From: Candidatus Methanophagales archaeon
GTDB taxonomy: Archaea; Halobacteriota; Syntropharchaeia; Alkanophagales; Methanospirareceae
Length of the DNA stretch: 17,482 bases
Reading direction: 5' to 3'
NCBI GenBank assembly: GCA_014061035.1
Contig: JACGMN010000095.1
Location: forward strand, 1-17,482
Below the pieces are notes generated by a model. The model was not told the DNA's origin. It saw only the letters and a program-made list of their open reading frames with translations, and did not search any database. Below are positions 1 to 7,654 of this stretch, in pieces. The position numbers and the translations under genes were made by a program. Each line of letters starts with the position of its first letter. The first letter of the stretch is position 1.

Positions 1-214
1 GAGCAGCATTTGGACTGCTCACTATCACCACGTCCGGGCCCCAATCCAGTAATAGAGCGGTATCTAATGCGCATTCGGGCGACATTTTCGCGCCTGTTCC
101 CAATGCCCTAACGTCAATATCCTCTCTCTCCGCTCGCTCGTCCAGCAACAAACTCGCTATTATTGAAGTCCCAATATTCCCTAATTTCATAAAGCCTACT
201 TTTACTACGTCCAT
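1..214 (-). CDS. mtd: F420-dependent methylene-tetrahydromethanopterin dehydrogenase, N-terminal fragment
   Basis: Reading the minus strand from the ATG at 214 gives 71 codons, running off the window at position 1, so the C-terminus is missing. The fragment begins MDVVKVGFMKLGNIGTS and continues with LLLDERAERED and KMSPEC. I recognise these as the N-terminus of Mtd (family pattern: K-x-GN-[IL]-GTS, LLLDERA-R-D, K-M-x-PEC). Mtd reversibly reduces methenyl-H4MPT to methylene-H4MPT with F420H2 in the cytoplasmic C1 pathway of methanogens, ANME archaea and Archaeoglobus. It is the main pointer to the organism type. It lies downstream of gltX on the same strand, but an 86-bp AT-rich gap with TATA-like sequence suggests its own promoter. 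Identification rests on remembered family sequence; about a quarter of the protein is visible. Confidence 0.88.
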   Translation of the reverse strand, partial: MDVVKVGFMKLGNIGTSIIASLLLDERAEREDIDVRALGTGAKMSPECALDTALLLDWGPDVVIVSSPNAA

Positions 215-224
215 CTATAATCAC

Positions 225-272
225 ATTATTTTATACTTATGTAGTTATATCATATAATAGTATAGTATAGTA
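225..272 (-). promoter_or_regulatory. Probable mtd promoter region with palindrome and TAGTA repeats
   Basis: The 86-bp gap between gltX and mtd is very AT-rich. On the minus strand it carries a TATAAAAT box at 228-235. Further up is a perfect 13-bp palindrome, TTATATCATATAA (245-257), and then three tandem TAGTA units (258-272). The palindrome lies about 35 nt before the mtd ATG, which suits an archaeal TATA element and a short leader; the 228-235 box would imply an almost leaderless start. Which one is used cannot be settled by eye. Confidence 0.45.
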
Positions 273-300
273 TTGTTATGGTCTATTTTCATCGATTGAG

Positions 301-2100
301 TTAATGCGTGAAATATGCCACTACCTCTGTTCCTGTTTCTTTTTCCACCACAGAATCAACTCTGACGAAGCCGTATCGTTCGAACTGAACGACATTCCGC
401 AGTTCTGTGGCGATCAACGGTTCGCCTATACCCCTATCTATTCCATCATGCCTCTTTACCATGACTTTTATCCCGTCTGCCGGCGCCCACTGGATGAATG
501 GCATCTGTATCTGTCTATCTGTCGGTGCTGGCCCCTTATCTTTAGCTACTGCTTCATCTACAACCTCTGCTACCAGTGGCTCAGTGCTCTTAACTTCAAC
601 AGTGCAGAGATATTTCAGCCTTAATCTTTGCCCTGCCCTCACTTTAACAGCGTCATCACCACTGATCAGGATAGTATTGCTATTGCCAGTTTTTATCTCA
701 CGGTACTCCTTCTCCTTGCGTGATGGATGCTTCAGTGCCTTTGCGACAGAAGGTATACTACCACCCCCGCTTGGCAATACCAATCTCATCTCTGCGGGAT
801 TGCGTACAAAAAAGTATCGTAGAGCCTTCGCATCGACCATCTTCCTGTTCTCTGCGTACAAATTCTTCATGCTCACTGCGATGTCGGTCTGCGTGACTCC
901 GGTAGAGATAAAGAACTTCCGGATCGCTTCTGGCTGAAACCCTCTTCTGCGTAATGCTTTTAGCGTTGGCAGCCGTGGATCGTCCCATCCTTCGTATTTA
1001 CCGCTTTCTATCGCTTTTCTGAGCTCAGACGTACTGAATTTACCAAATTCATGCAGTTTTATCTTGCCCCAGACCATTGTTACCGGATACTTCCAGCCGA
1101 GATGATCATATAGAAACCGCTGCCTGAGCTCGGATTTCATGATGTCCTTCCCGCGTATTATATGCGTTAAACCGAGCAAGTGGTCTTCTATTCCCGACTC
1201 GAAATCGAGTGTTGGCCAGACCAGGTATCTGTCCCCGACCCGCGGATGATCCCGTTTCAGGATTCTGAATGCGACCCAATCACGTAGAGCAGGGTCTGCA
1301 CTTGCCATATCTGTTTTTATCCGCAGAACCGCTTCTTTCTCTTCGTAAATCCCGCTTAACATCTTCTCCCAGTAATCTATATTCTCCTCGATGCTCACGC
1401 TCACCGATCTGTGTGGACAGTCCTGTTTCCTATCTTTATACTGTTTAAACGTCTCCGCGGGGCAGAAGCAGACATAAGCAGCACCTTTCTCTAACAGCTC
1501 TTCCGCATACCGGTAATAAAGGTATATCCGCTCAGATGCCACGACTACCTCATCCGGGTCGGCGTTCAGCCAGCTACAATCCTCAAGATACCAGTCATAA
1601 GCGTCTAATAAGGGTCGCTTTACTACCGGATCGGTATCATCAAACCTGAGAATGAATTTCCCACCATACATGCGCGCATATTCTGAGTTGATGATTATGC
1701 CACTAGCACTGCCGAGTGTTGCAGCACCATTAGGATTAGGTGCGAACCTCATCACAACTTCTTCGCCTTCGGCATGCGCTAATTCTGGCAAACCAGACCC
1801 AATTCCGGCATGCTCTGTCTCTTTTTCCTCGTCCTTTGCCCTTACCTTTTCCCTTCGCCCTTCTCTTGATACAGTTGCCAGAGGAGCAATTCTTGCCAGT
1901 TCTTCTGCCCGCTCTTCCGCACTCATCAATTCGATCTGCTCTATCTCATCTTTTACGATTAGCGATATTTTTTTAGCGTCTTTTCTTAACTCCGGATTTT
2001 CTGCAAGCGCTTTCTTCAGTACGGCGTCCTTCTGCGGCGGTTTACCATATCTCACCGCATTCTCTAACGCATACTTTCTTATCTTTGCCCTATTCCTCAT
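301..2100 (-). CDS. gltX: Glutamyl-tRNA synthetase, archaeal type (class I)
   Basis: About 599 residues. It charges tRNA-Glu with glutamate in the cytoplasm; in archaea the non-discriminating route also feeds Gln-tRNA via GatDE. Residues here are numbered from an in-frame GTG at 2103, one codon before the preferred ATG at 2100. The N-terminal ~110 residues are the archaeal extension. The catalytic domain opens with MRFAPNPNG and then ATLGSASG (about 128-135), the HIGH-motif position, here TLGS. FDDTD follows at 154-158. The KMSKS-equivalent loop reads FGKFSTS (about 353-359), and the C-terminal part has the archaeal/GlnRS-like anticodon-binding beta-barrel. The start overlaps the end of purA by about 11 bp, which suggests translational coupling. 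It is the last gene of the pflB-pflA-purA-gltX run. The unusual HIGH loop matches my memory of Methanosarcina GluRS, so I read the enzyme as active. Confidence 0.95.
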   Translation of the reverse strand: MRNRAKIRKYALENAVRYGKPPQKDAVLKKALAENPELRKDAKKISLIVKDEIEQIELMSAEERAEELARIAPLATVSREGRREKVRAKDEEKETEHAGIGSGLPELAHAEGEEVVMRFAPNPNGAATLGSASGIIINSEYARMYGGKFILRFDDTDPVVKRPLLDAYDWYLEDCSWLNADPDEVVVASERIYLYYRYAEELLEKGAAYVCFCPAETFKQYKDRKQDCPHRSVSVSIEENIDYWEKMLSGIYEEKEAVLRIKTDMASADPALRDWVAFRILKRDHPRVGDRYLVWPTLDFESGIEDHLLGLTHIIRGKDIMKSELRQRFLYDHLGWKYPVTMVWGKIKLHEFGKFSTSELRKAIESGKYEGWDDPRLPTLKALRRRGFQPEAIRKFFISTGVTQTDIAVSMKNLYAENRKMVDAKALRYFFVRNPAEMRLVLPSGGGSIPSVAKALKHPSRKEKEYREIKTGNSNTILISGDDAVKVRAGQRLRLKYLCTVEVKSTEPLVAEVVDEAVAKDKGPAPTDRQIQMPFIQWAPADGIKVMVKRHDGIDRGIGEPLIATELRNVVQFERYGFVRVDSVVEKETGTEVVAYFTH

Positions 2101-3106
2101 CACGTAGATCCACTATCTCTGATATCTCCGGTCCTGTAGAGATCAATTTCACGGGTACTCGTGTATCATGCTCGACCTTAGCAACGAACTCCTTTACAGT
2201 CTTGCTCAGCTCGTCATACTCCTTTGCACCCCGACACGCCGGGTCTAACCTGTCAAGACCGCTCAATGCGATCATTGTCGCTCCATTTATCATCGCCGAG
2301 TATGCAGCCATCTTCCCATCCCATTCGCCTATCCGTCTCTTTCGTCCTGTAACAGTACCGTATTCCTCGATATGCAGTTCATTCGCTTTTTCTTCCGTCA
2401 TTTGCGTATCAAAAGGCCCCTCGCCCACTCGCGTTGGAAACGACTTGAATACGACTATGACATCATCTACACGTGTAGGACCGATCCCGACGTCAAGAGC
2501 CATCTGTGATGCGGTAGTATCTTTAGAGGTGACGAACGGATAAGTCCCGTAGAGTAAGGATATCCCAAAACCTTGTGTACCTTCTATCAATACACCTTTT
2601 TCACGATCCAGAGCGTCATTTATCTCTTGCGGAACATCACAGAGTAGTTGTAATTCTTCCAGTTCCTTTACATCCTTCGCCTGTCTCGCCTTCCTGAGTA
2701 CCCGTGCGGCATTCGCGTATCCGCAACCGGTACCGGTAGAGCCAATTTTATCGCTCAAATGCCTGTCCTTCCTGTCCGCTTCTATATGTTCCGCCTCGAT
2801 TATGCTACATCGACGATCCACGCCGACTCGCCCCTGCAGCTTGAGCGATCTTATTTCTTCACGGAGCACTCCCGGATCAACCAGTACGCCAGCGCCGATA
2901 TAGAGCCGTGCAGATTCACATACGAACCCGGAAGGAACCATTCTCAATCCATATTTCTTCCCTTCTATTACTATCGTATGACCGGCATTTGGCCCTACAC
3001 CGCCACGTGCAACTATCTCCGGGCTGTCGTGCTTTGAAAGATATGCTACAATCTTACCTTTACCTTCGTCGCCAAAGAATCCACCGACCAATATTGTTGC
3101 TGGCAT
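2090..3106 (-). CDS. purA: Adenylosuccinate synthetase, short archaeal form
   Basis: 338 residues. It converts IMP, aspartate and GTP to adenylosuccinate, the first committed step from IMP to AMP. The GTP-binding loop GDEGKGK is at residues 12-18. The IMP-binding segment GVGPNAGHT is at about 37-44. EGTQGFGISLLYGTYPFVTS, the conserved family core, comes at mid-protein, with TGRKRRIGEWD further on. The length fits the archaeal subgroup (about 340 residues against about 430 in bacteria and eukaryotes). The ATG at 3106 lies 22 bp after the pflA stop, and the stop overlaps the gltX start. Being cotranscribed with pyruvate formate-lyase and divergent from purP places it in a purine-making context: formate goes into the ring through PurP, and PurA then draws IMP towards AMP. 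No odd residues were noticed. Confidence 0.95.
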   Translation of the reverse strand: MPATILVGGFFGDEGKGKIVAYLSKHDSPEIVARGGVGPNAGHTIVIEGKKYGLRMVPSGFVCESARLYIGAGVLVDPGVLREEIRSLKLQGRVGVDRRCSIIEAEHIEADRKDRHLSDKIGSTGTGCGYANAARVLRKARQAKDVKELEELQLLCDVPQEINDALDREKGVLIEGTQGFGISLLYGTYPFVTSKDTTASQMALDVGIGPTRVDDVIVVFKSFPTRVGEGPFDTQMTEEKANELHIEEYGTVTGRKRRIGEWDGKMAAYSAMINGATMIALSGLDRLDPACRGAKEYDELSKTVKEFVAKVEHDTRVPVKLISTGPEISEIVDLRDEE

Positions 3107-3128
3107 GTTTAGTTTACTAAAGTATTGT

Positions 3129-3899
3129 TTAGTTCAGTACAGACAGATCAAATTCCTGAAAAACTTCTTTCACCCGTGCCATCTCTTCTGCTGTAGGTGG
3201 CTTAACATCTGGTAATGCATAAGGTTTATCGAGTGCATCCCATTTTTTTATGCCCAGACGGTGATACGGCAATAGCTCTACTAGTTCCAGGTGACTGAAA
3301 TCAGAAAGAAACATAACCATCTGCCGTATATCTTCTGCACCGTCAGTAATACCTGGAATCACTACATAACGCAGCCAGAAGCATTTTTTAAGCGAATCAA
3401 GCAGAGCGATATTTTTTAAGATGAGTGTGTTATCCTTACCAGTCAGTTCCCTGTGCTTCTGGTTATCAATATGTTTAAGCCCGACCAAGAATAGGTCTAC
3501 CCATTCGCTTACCTCTTCTATCTCCCTGGATGATGCGTAGAGGTTGGTGTCAACCACGGTATGGATCTTCAGTCTCTTGCATTCTTTTAATAGCTCTAAA
3601 ATGAACTCGAACTGGAAAAAGGGCTCGCCTCCGGATAGCGTAATGCCACCTCCGGAGCGAGAGCGTGTAAAATATGCCCTGGCTCGTTCAACCCTCTTTA
3701 CCACTTCCGCGACTGAATATTCATTATAGGTGCCTGGCAAAGATTCCCCCATATCTACATTATGACAGAATATACAGCGCATTGGACAGCCGGAGAAAAA
3801 GATGACGTACCGAATCCCCGGTCCGTCCAGAGCACTGAAGCTCTCGAAAGAGTGTATCCTGCCTTTCCTATTCCCAGAAGCAGATTCAGGTACTTGCAT
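3129..3899 (-). CDS. pflA: Pyruvate formate-lyase activating enzyme (radical SAM)
   Basis: 256 residues. It uses S-adenosylmethionine and a [4Fe-4S] cluster to generate the glycyl radical on pyruvate formate-lyase under anaerobic conditions. The cluster motif CPMRCIFC (CxxxCxxC) is at residues 38-45. The SAM-contacting GGITLSGGEP comes at about 84-93. The N-terminal HSFESFSALDGPGIRYVIFF is the standard PflA opening. The length matches short PflA enzymes (about 245-260) that lack the extra 8Fe ferredoxin insert of other glycyl-radical activases, which fits a true PFL partner. The ATG at 3899 overlaps the last 14 bp of pflB, so the pair is probably translationally coupled. It is followed by purA after 22 bp. 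Confidence 0.95.
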   Translation of the reverse strand: MQVPESASGNRKGRIHSFESFSALDGPGIRYVIFFSGCPMRCIFCHNVDMGESLPGTYNEYSVAEVVKRVERARAYFTRSRSGGGITLSGGEPFFQFEFILELLKECKRLKIHTVVDTNLYASSREIEEVSEWVDLFLVGLKHIDNQKHRELTGKDNTLILKNIALLDSLKKCFWLRYVVIPGITDGAEDIRQMVMFLSDFSHLELVELLPYHRLGIKKWDALDKPYALPDVKPPTAEEMARVKEVFQEFDLSVLN

Positions 3900-6123
3900 G
3901 GAACGTTCTTGCGATAACCTCCCGCTGTTGTTCCGCAGTGAGTTTAATAAAATTCACTGCGTATCCAGATACACGAATGGTCAACTGCGGATATTTCTCT
4001 GGATGTACCATAGCGTCCTCTAAAATATCTCTCTGAAGCACATTCACATTGATGTGATGTGCTTGATGGTCGAAATATCCGTCCAGAAGCCCTACAAGAG
4101 TATCTACTTTATTCTCCGGGTCCTTACCTAACGTGGTAGGAACTATCGTGAAGGTGTTAGAGATCCCATCCATGCAATATTCATAAGGAAGTTTTGCCAC
4201 GGAATTCAAGGAAGCAATGGCTCCGTTGGAATCGCGACCATGCATTGGATTAGCACCTGGTGCGAATGGCTCGCCTGCTTTTCTACCGTCCGGAGTGCTT
4301 CCCGTGTACTTACCATAGACAAGATTGCTGGTAATGGTAAGGATCGAGAGTGTATGCCGCGCTCCCCTGTGTGCAGGGTGCTTTCTGAGATTCTCAGTAA
4401 ATTCCCTTACTATTCCAACTGCGATCTCATCGACACGGTCATCATCGTTGCCATATTTGGGGAAGTCACCTTGCACTTCATAGTCAACGACCAGTCCACG
4501 TTCATCGGTCTTAGGTATTACCTTAGCGTAACGAATTGCCGAGAGAGAATCAGCGACTATGGACAAACCCGCCAGTCCAAATGCCATATCTCGTATCATT
4601 TCACTATCGTGAAGTGCCATCTGCAACCGTTCGTAGTTGTATTTATCGTGCATAAAGTGTATGATATTCATCGTATTGACGTAGCATTCGGTCAACCACC
4701 GCATATAGAACGATAACCGTTCTTTTACCTCGTCATATTCCAGAACCGATCCTTTCAATGGCTCCCTCTCAGGACCCAGCTGTTCACCGCTCACCTCGTC
4801 CCTTCCGCCATTGATGGCAAGCAATAATAATTTTGCGAGGTTGCATCTAGCGCCGAAGAGCTGCATCTCCTTTCCGGTCTTCATCGCGGAGACACAGCAA
4901 GATATAGAGTAATCATCTCCAAAGAGCGGTCTCATAAGTTCGTCATTCTCGTACTGAATCGAGCTGGTCTTGATAGATAGACCGGCAGCATACCGTCTGA
5001 AGTTTTCGGGTAAATCCGGTGACCACAGGATGGTTAAATTAGGTTCGGGCGCCGGTCCTAGATTCTCAAGCGTATGCAAGAGCCGGTAACTTGTCCGTGT
5101 AACCTTATGTCTTCCGTCCTCTGCCATTCCTGCTATGACCGTAGTTGCCCATACTGGATCACCGGCAAAGAGCTGGTTGTACTCCTCGGTTCGCAGATGC
5201 CTGATCATTCTCAGCTTGATGACAAAATCATCTATCAGAGCCTGAGCACTTTCCTCATCGAGCAAACCTGCTGCTATGTCCCGCTCCAGAAAGATATCAA
5301 AGAAAGCATCTACTCCAGGTAAGGACATCGCAGCCCCGTCCTGTTCTTTTATTGAGCCCAGATAGCCGAAATAAGTCCACTGGATAGCCTCCTGTGCGTT
5401 CTGTGCAGGCTTCGAGATATCATATCCGTAACTATCAGCCATAACTTTCAACTCTTTCAATGCCAGTATCTGCTCTGCAATCTCTTCACGGAGACGAATG
5501 TTCGATTCGGTCATCGTAAAAGGCATCTCGCTCAAGAACTTCTCCTTGTCTTCAATAAGTCGATTAACGCCATATAGTGCCACACGCCGGTAATCGCCGA
5601 TAATCCTGCCTCTGCCGTAGGCATCCGGAAGTCCAGTGATTAAACCGTGGCTTCTTAGCTTTCTTATTAACGGCGTATATACCTGAAATACCGCCTCGTT
5701 GTGGGTCTTCCGATATGTAGTGAAGATTTTCTTCACATCGGGGTTCAACTTGTACCCGTACATCTCAACTGCCTGTTCTACCATGCGAATCCCTCCCTGT
5801 GGCTTGATAGTTCTTTTCAAAGGTGCATCGGTCTGTAGCCCAACGATCTTCTCGTGCTCCTTGTCGATATAACCAGGACCAAAAGTAGTTATCGATGACG
5901 GAATATCTGAGTCTACGTCTAATACACCACCTTTCTGCATCTCTTCACGAACCAGGTTCTTGACTCTGCTCCATACCTTCTCTGTATCTTCCGCAGCAGA
6001 GCGCGTGAGGAAGCTCGCATCTCCATCGTAAGGTCTATAGTTCCTTATAATGAAATCCCTGACATCGATCTCTTTCTCCCAATTTCCACCAATAAATTTC
6101 TTGCTGTGTGCTATCTTTTCCAT
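3886..6123 (-). CDS. pflB: Pyruvate formate-lyase (formate C-acetyltransferase, glycyl radical enzyme)
   Basis: 745 residues, close to the 750-760 of bacterial PflB. It cleaves pyruvate with CoA to acetyl-CoA and formate, without releasing reducing equivalents. The two adjacent active-site cysteines that separate true PFL from other glycyl-radical enzymes are present in SISCCVSAM (Cys409-Cys410), followed by FGARCNLAK. The C-terminal glycyl-radical loop is RVSGYAVNF with Gly720, and the tail EQQREVIARTF is close to bacterial PflB. IKPQGGIRMVEQA and GLPDAYGRGRIIGDYRRVALYG are further family blocks. The ATG at 6123 follows a good TATA box. PFL is patchy in archaea and this copy looks bacterial in motif, so old lateral transfer is plausible. 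Its probable role here is to provide formate for the PurP reaction rather than fermentation: the next genes are purA and, divergently, purP. Confidence 0.96.
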   Translation of the reverse strand: MEKIAHSKKFIGGNWEKEIDVRDFIIRNYRPYDGDASFLTRSAAEDTEKVWSRVKNLVREEMQKGGVLDVDSDIPSSITTFGPGYIDKEHEKIVGLQTDAPLKRTIKPQGGIRMVEQAVEMYGYKLNPDVKKIFTTYRKTHNEAVFQVYTPLIRKLRSHGLITGLPDAYGRGRIIGDYRRVALYGVNRLIEDKEKFLSEMPFTMTESNIRLREEIAEQILALKELKVMADSYGYDISKPAQNAQEAIQWTYFGYLGSIKEQDGAAMSLPGVDAFFDIFLERDIAAGLLDEESAQALIDDFVIKLRMIRHLRTEEYNQLFAGDPVWATTVIAGMAEDGRHKVTRTSYRLLHTLENLGPAPEPNLTILWSPDLPENFRRYAAGLSIKTSSIQYENDELMRPLFGDDYSISCCVSAMKTGKEMQLFGARCNLAKLLLLAINGGRDEVSGEQLGPEREPLKGSVLEYDEVKERLSFYMRWLTECYVNTMNIIHFMHDKYNYERLQMALHDSEMIRDMAFGLAGLSIVADSLSAIRYAKVIPKTDERGLVVDYEVQGDFPKYGNDDDRVDEIAVGIVREFTENLRKHPAHRGARHTLSILTITSNLVYGKYTGSTPDGRKAGEPFAPGANPMHGRDSNGAIASLNSVAKLPYEYCMDGISNTFTIVPTTLGKDPENKVDTLVGLLDGYFDHQAHHINVNVLQRDILEDAMVHPEKYPQLTIRVSGYAVNFIKLTAEQQREVIARTFHAST

Positions 6124-6155
6124 TTCTCAGCTACCAATATATTTTTTAACTTGTG

Positions 6156-6170
6156 CCTATTTAAATATAA
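6156..6170 (-). promoter_or_regulatory. Archaeal TATA promoter of the pflB operon
   Basis: On the minus strand this reads TTATATTTAAATAGG, containing a TTTAAATA core at 6158-6165. Its centre lies about 39 nt before the pflB ATG, which predicts transcription from about 6136 and a leader of roughly a dozen bases. It is the only good promoter ahead of the four-gene minus-strand run. No experimental start is visible. Confidence 0.6.
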
Positions 6171-6219
6171 TTAGATGTAATTAGATGCTGAATTATTGGC
6201 TAAAGCTGTTGTTAGGTTA

Positions 6220-6363
6220 ATGAAGCGCGACATATTTGAGGAATTCATCGAGACTGGAGAACTATCCGCGGATGACCAGGAATTCTGCGACAAGATTGAC
6301 TGGTATCCGGTAGATGAGCTGCCTTTGAAGGAAGAGTATGTTAAGAAGCTTAAACAAATGTAA
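6220..6363 (+). CDS. Small orphan ORF, 47 codons, possibly a truncated gene
   Basis: The ATG at 6220 opens a frame beginning MKRDIFEEFIETGEL, containing CDKIDWYPVDELPLKEEYV and ending KLKQM before TAA at 6361. The same frame stays open upstream to 6181 (LDAELLAKAVVRL) with only a TTG as possible earlier start, so a real N-terminus may have been lost. The composition is that of a genuine soluble, charged protein, unlike random intergenic translation. The length and amphipathic start recall small archaeal antitoxin-like proteins, but I do not recognise the family and claim no function. The left end of the inverted-repeat element begins on the last base of its final codon, so the element abuts or overlaps its stop. 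It sits alone between two divergent operons, with no toxin-like partner. Confidence 0.4.
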   Translation: MKRDIFEEFIETGELSADDQEFCDKIDWYPVDELPLKEEYVKKLKQM

Positions 6364-6472
6364 CTACTCAGGTTCAAAGTTCCGGGGTTATCTCAAGAAA
6401 TATGAAGAGCGCAAGCTTGACAACCGTGAACCGTGAACCTTGAACCGTGAACCTGGCAACCTGAGTAGTTAC
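6360..6472. repeat. 113-bp element with 15-bp perfect inverted ends and internal TGAACC heptamers
   Basis: GTAACTACTCAGGTT at 6360-6374 is exactly inverted as AACCTGAGTAGTTAC at 6458-6472. Inside, 6426-6453 is four tandem 7-mers (GTGAACC, GTGAACC, TTGAACC, GTGAACC). A related heptamer array followed by a similar right end occurs at 10391-10448. The shape, with short inverted termini, no ORF and copies in intergenic DNA, resembles a MITE or a REP-type element mobilised by a RAYT/IS200-family transposase; no transposase is in the window. As RNA the ends could pair into a long hairpin. Confidence 0.7.
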
Positions 6473-6475
6473 GGT

Positions 6476-6505
6476 AAAGTAAAGTAAAGTAAAGTATAGT
6501 AAAGT
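6476..6505. repeat. AAAGT pentamer tandem array
   Basis: Six tandem 5-mers, five AAAGT and one ATAGT (the fifth), lie directly after the inverted-repeat element and 24 bp before the purP ATG. This is where the purP promoter should be, and the ATAGT unit gives the only TATA-like stretch (about 6493-6500) at a suitable distance. Copy-number changes would move promoter elements relative to the start. Confidence 0.65.
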
Positions 6506-6529
6506 AAATGGGGTTTAAAAATAGAGAAG

Positions 6530-7624
6530 ATGATACACAAAAGCGAAATTTGCAACATTCTGGAAGATTATGACACTACAGCGATAACAATAGCCACTAT
6601 CGGGAGTCACACTGCACTACAGATTCTTAAAGGAGCAAGAGATGAGCAACTAAAAAATCTGGTGATCTGTAAAAAGGGTACTGAAGAGGTTTACCGGCAG
6701 TTCGCGGTGGCAGATGAACTCTTAGTTGTCGAGAATTACAAAGAAGTCCTGGAGAAAGAGTTTCAGGAAGAACTGATAGAGCGAAACGCGGTCCTTATTC
6801 CGCACGGGTCCTTTGTAGAATACCTCTCGCCAGTTAGAATCGAGAACGAACTACGTGTTCCAATCTTCGGGAATAGAACGGTTCTGGAGTGGGAATCCGA
6901 CCGTACAAAAGAGAGAGAATGGATGGAACACGCAAACCTGCGATATCTTCGAGTATTCAAAACCCCAGCAGATATAGACCGGTTAGTAATAGTGAAATTT
7001 CCTGGTGCTAAGGGCGGGAAAAATTACTTCCTTGCAAGTAATCCCGACGAATTTAAGACGAAGATCGGAAGACCGGAATTGAGACTGAAACTTAACGAGA
7101 ACGATGCGGCAGAATTTACCATCCAGGAATATGTAATAGGAACCAGATTCTATCCGCATTATTTCTACTCACCACTGAAGGATAGGGTAGAACTCCTCAG
7201 CATGGACATCCGCTATGAATCCAACATTGATGGAATTGCAAGGGTATCTCATATTCTCCAGGATATCCCTACCCATAGCCAGCCCGAACCTTCATTTGTA
7301 GTCACTGGCAATCTTCCTGTTGTGGTAAGAGAATCACTACTACCACGTATCCTGGAAATGGGTCAGAGAATAGTAGAAGCATCAGATCAGCTCTTCAGCC
7401 CGGGCTTGATAGGACCTTTCTGCATAGAGACAGTCTGCACCGAGGATCTGGAGTTTATAGCGTTCGAAATCTCAGCCAGAATCGTTGCAGGAACAAATCT
7501 CTACATAAATGGTTCTCCTTACTCTCAGTTGCTCTACGATGAGCCGATGAGTACGGGTAGAAGGATCGCAGTCGAGATAAAAGAGGCCATAAAAGCTGAT
7601 TCGCTTGATAGTATTATATACTGA
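6530..7624 (+). CDS. purP: Formate-dependent FAICAR synthetase (ATP-grasp, PurP)
   Basis: 364 residues, matching the family. PurP ligates free formate to AICAR using ATP, giving FAICAR, and replaces the formyl-tetrahydrofolate-dependent PurH transformylase in many archaea. Family blocks seen: ITIATIGSHTALQILKGA (about 19-36), IPHGSFVEYL (90-99), VPIFGNR (110-116), VIVKFPGAKGGKNYF (about 153-167, ATP-grasp glycine-rich loop), YSPLKDRVELLSMDIRYES, and GPFCIETVC followed by FEISARIVAGTN near the C-terminus. These align closely with what I recall of M. jannaschii PurP. The ATG at 6530 is chosen because the family N-terminus starts there; an upstream ATG at 6508 is out of frame. It is divergent from the pflB operon and followed after 30 bp by the LeuA/CimA gene. 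Formate from PFL is the likely substrate source. Confidence 0.96.
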   Translation: MIHKSEICNILEDYDTTAITIATIGSHTALQILKGARDEQLKNLVICKKGTEEVYRQFAVADELLVVENYKEVLEKEFQEELIERNAVLIPHGSFVEYLSPVRIENELRVPIFGNRTVLEWESDRTKEREWMEHANLRYLRVFKTPADIDRLVIVKFPGAKGGKNYFLASNPDEFKTKIGRPELRLKLNENDAAEFTIQEYVIGTRFYPHYFYSPLKDRVELLSMDIRYESNIDGIARVSHILQDIPTHSQPEPSFVVTGNLPVVVRESLLPRILEMGQRIVEASDQLFSPGLIGPFCIETVCTEDLEFIAFEISARIVAGTNLYINGSPYSQLLYDEPMSTGRRIAVEIKEAIKADSLDSIIY

Positions 7625-7654
7625 GCAAAGGATTAGATATATACTTTACATACT

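Noticed and set aside
3107..3128. TTTAGTTTACTAAA near-palindrome between pflA and purA as a terminator or operator
   Set aside because: It is imperfect and AT-rich, and the 22-bp gap with tight gene packing favours continuous transcription.
6171..6377. Minus-strand 68-codon ORF in the divergent region
   Set aside because: It overlaps the better plus-strand small ORF and the pflB TATA box, and has a Ser/Asn-rich composition typical of a shadow frame.
6420..6472. Heptamer array as a CRISPR
   Set aside because: Units are 7 bp and contiguous, with no spacers of constant length; this is a tandem repeat.
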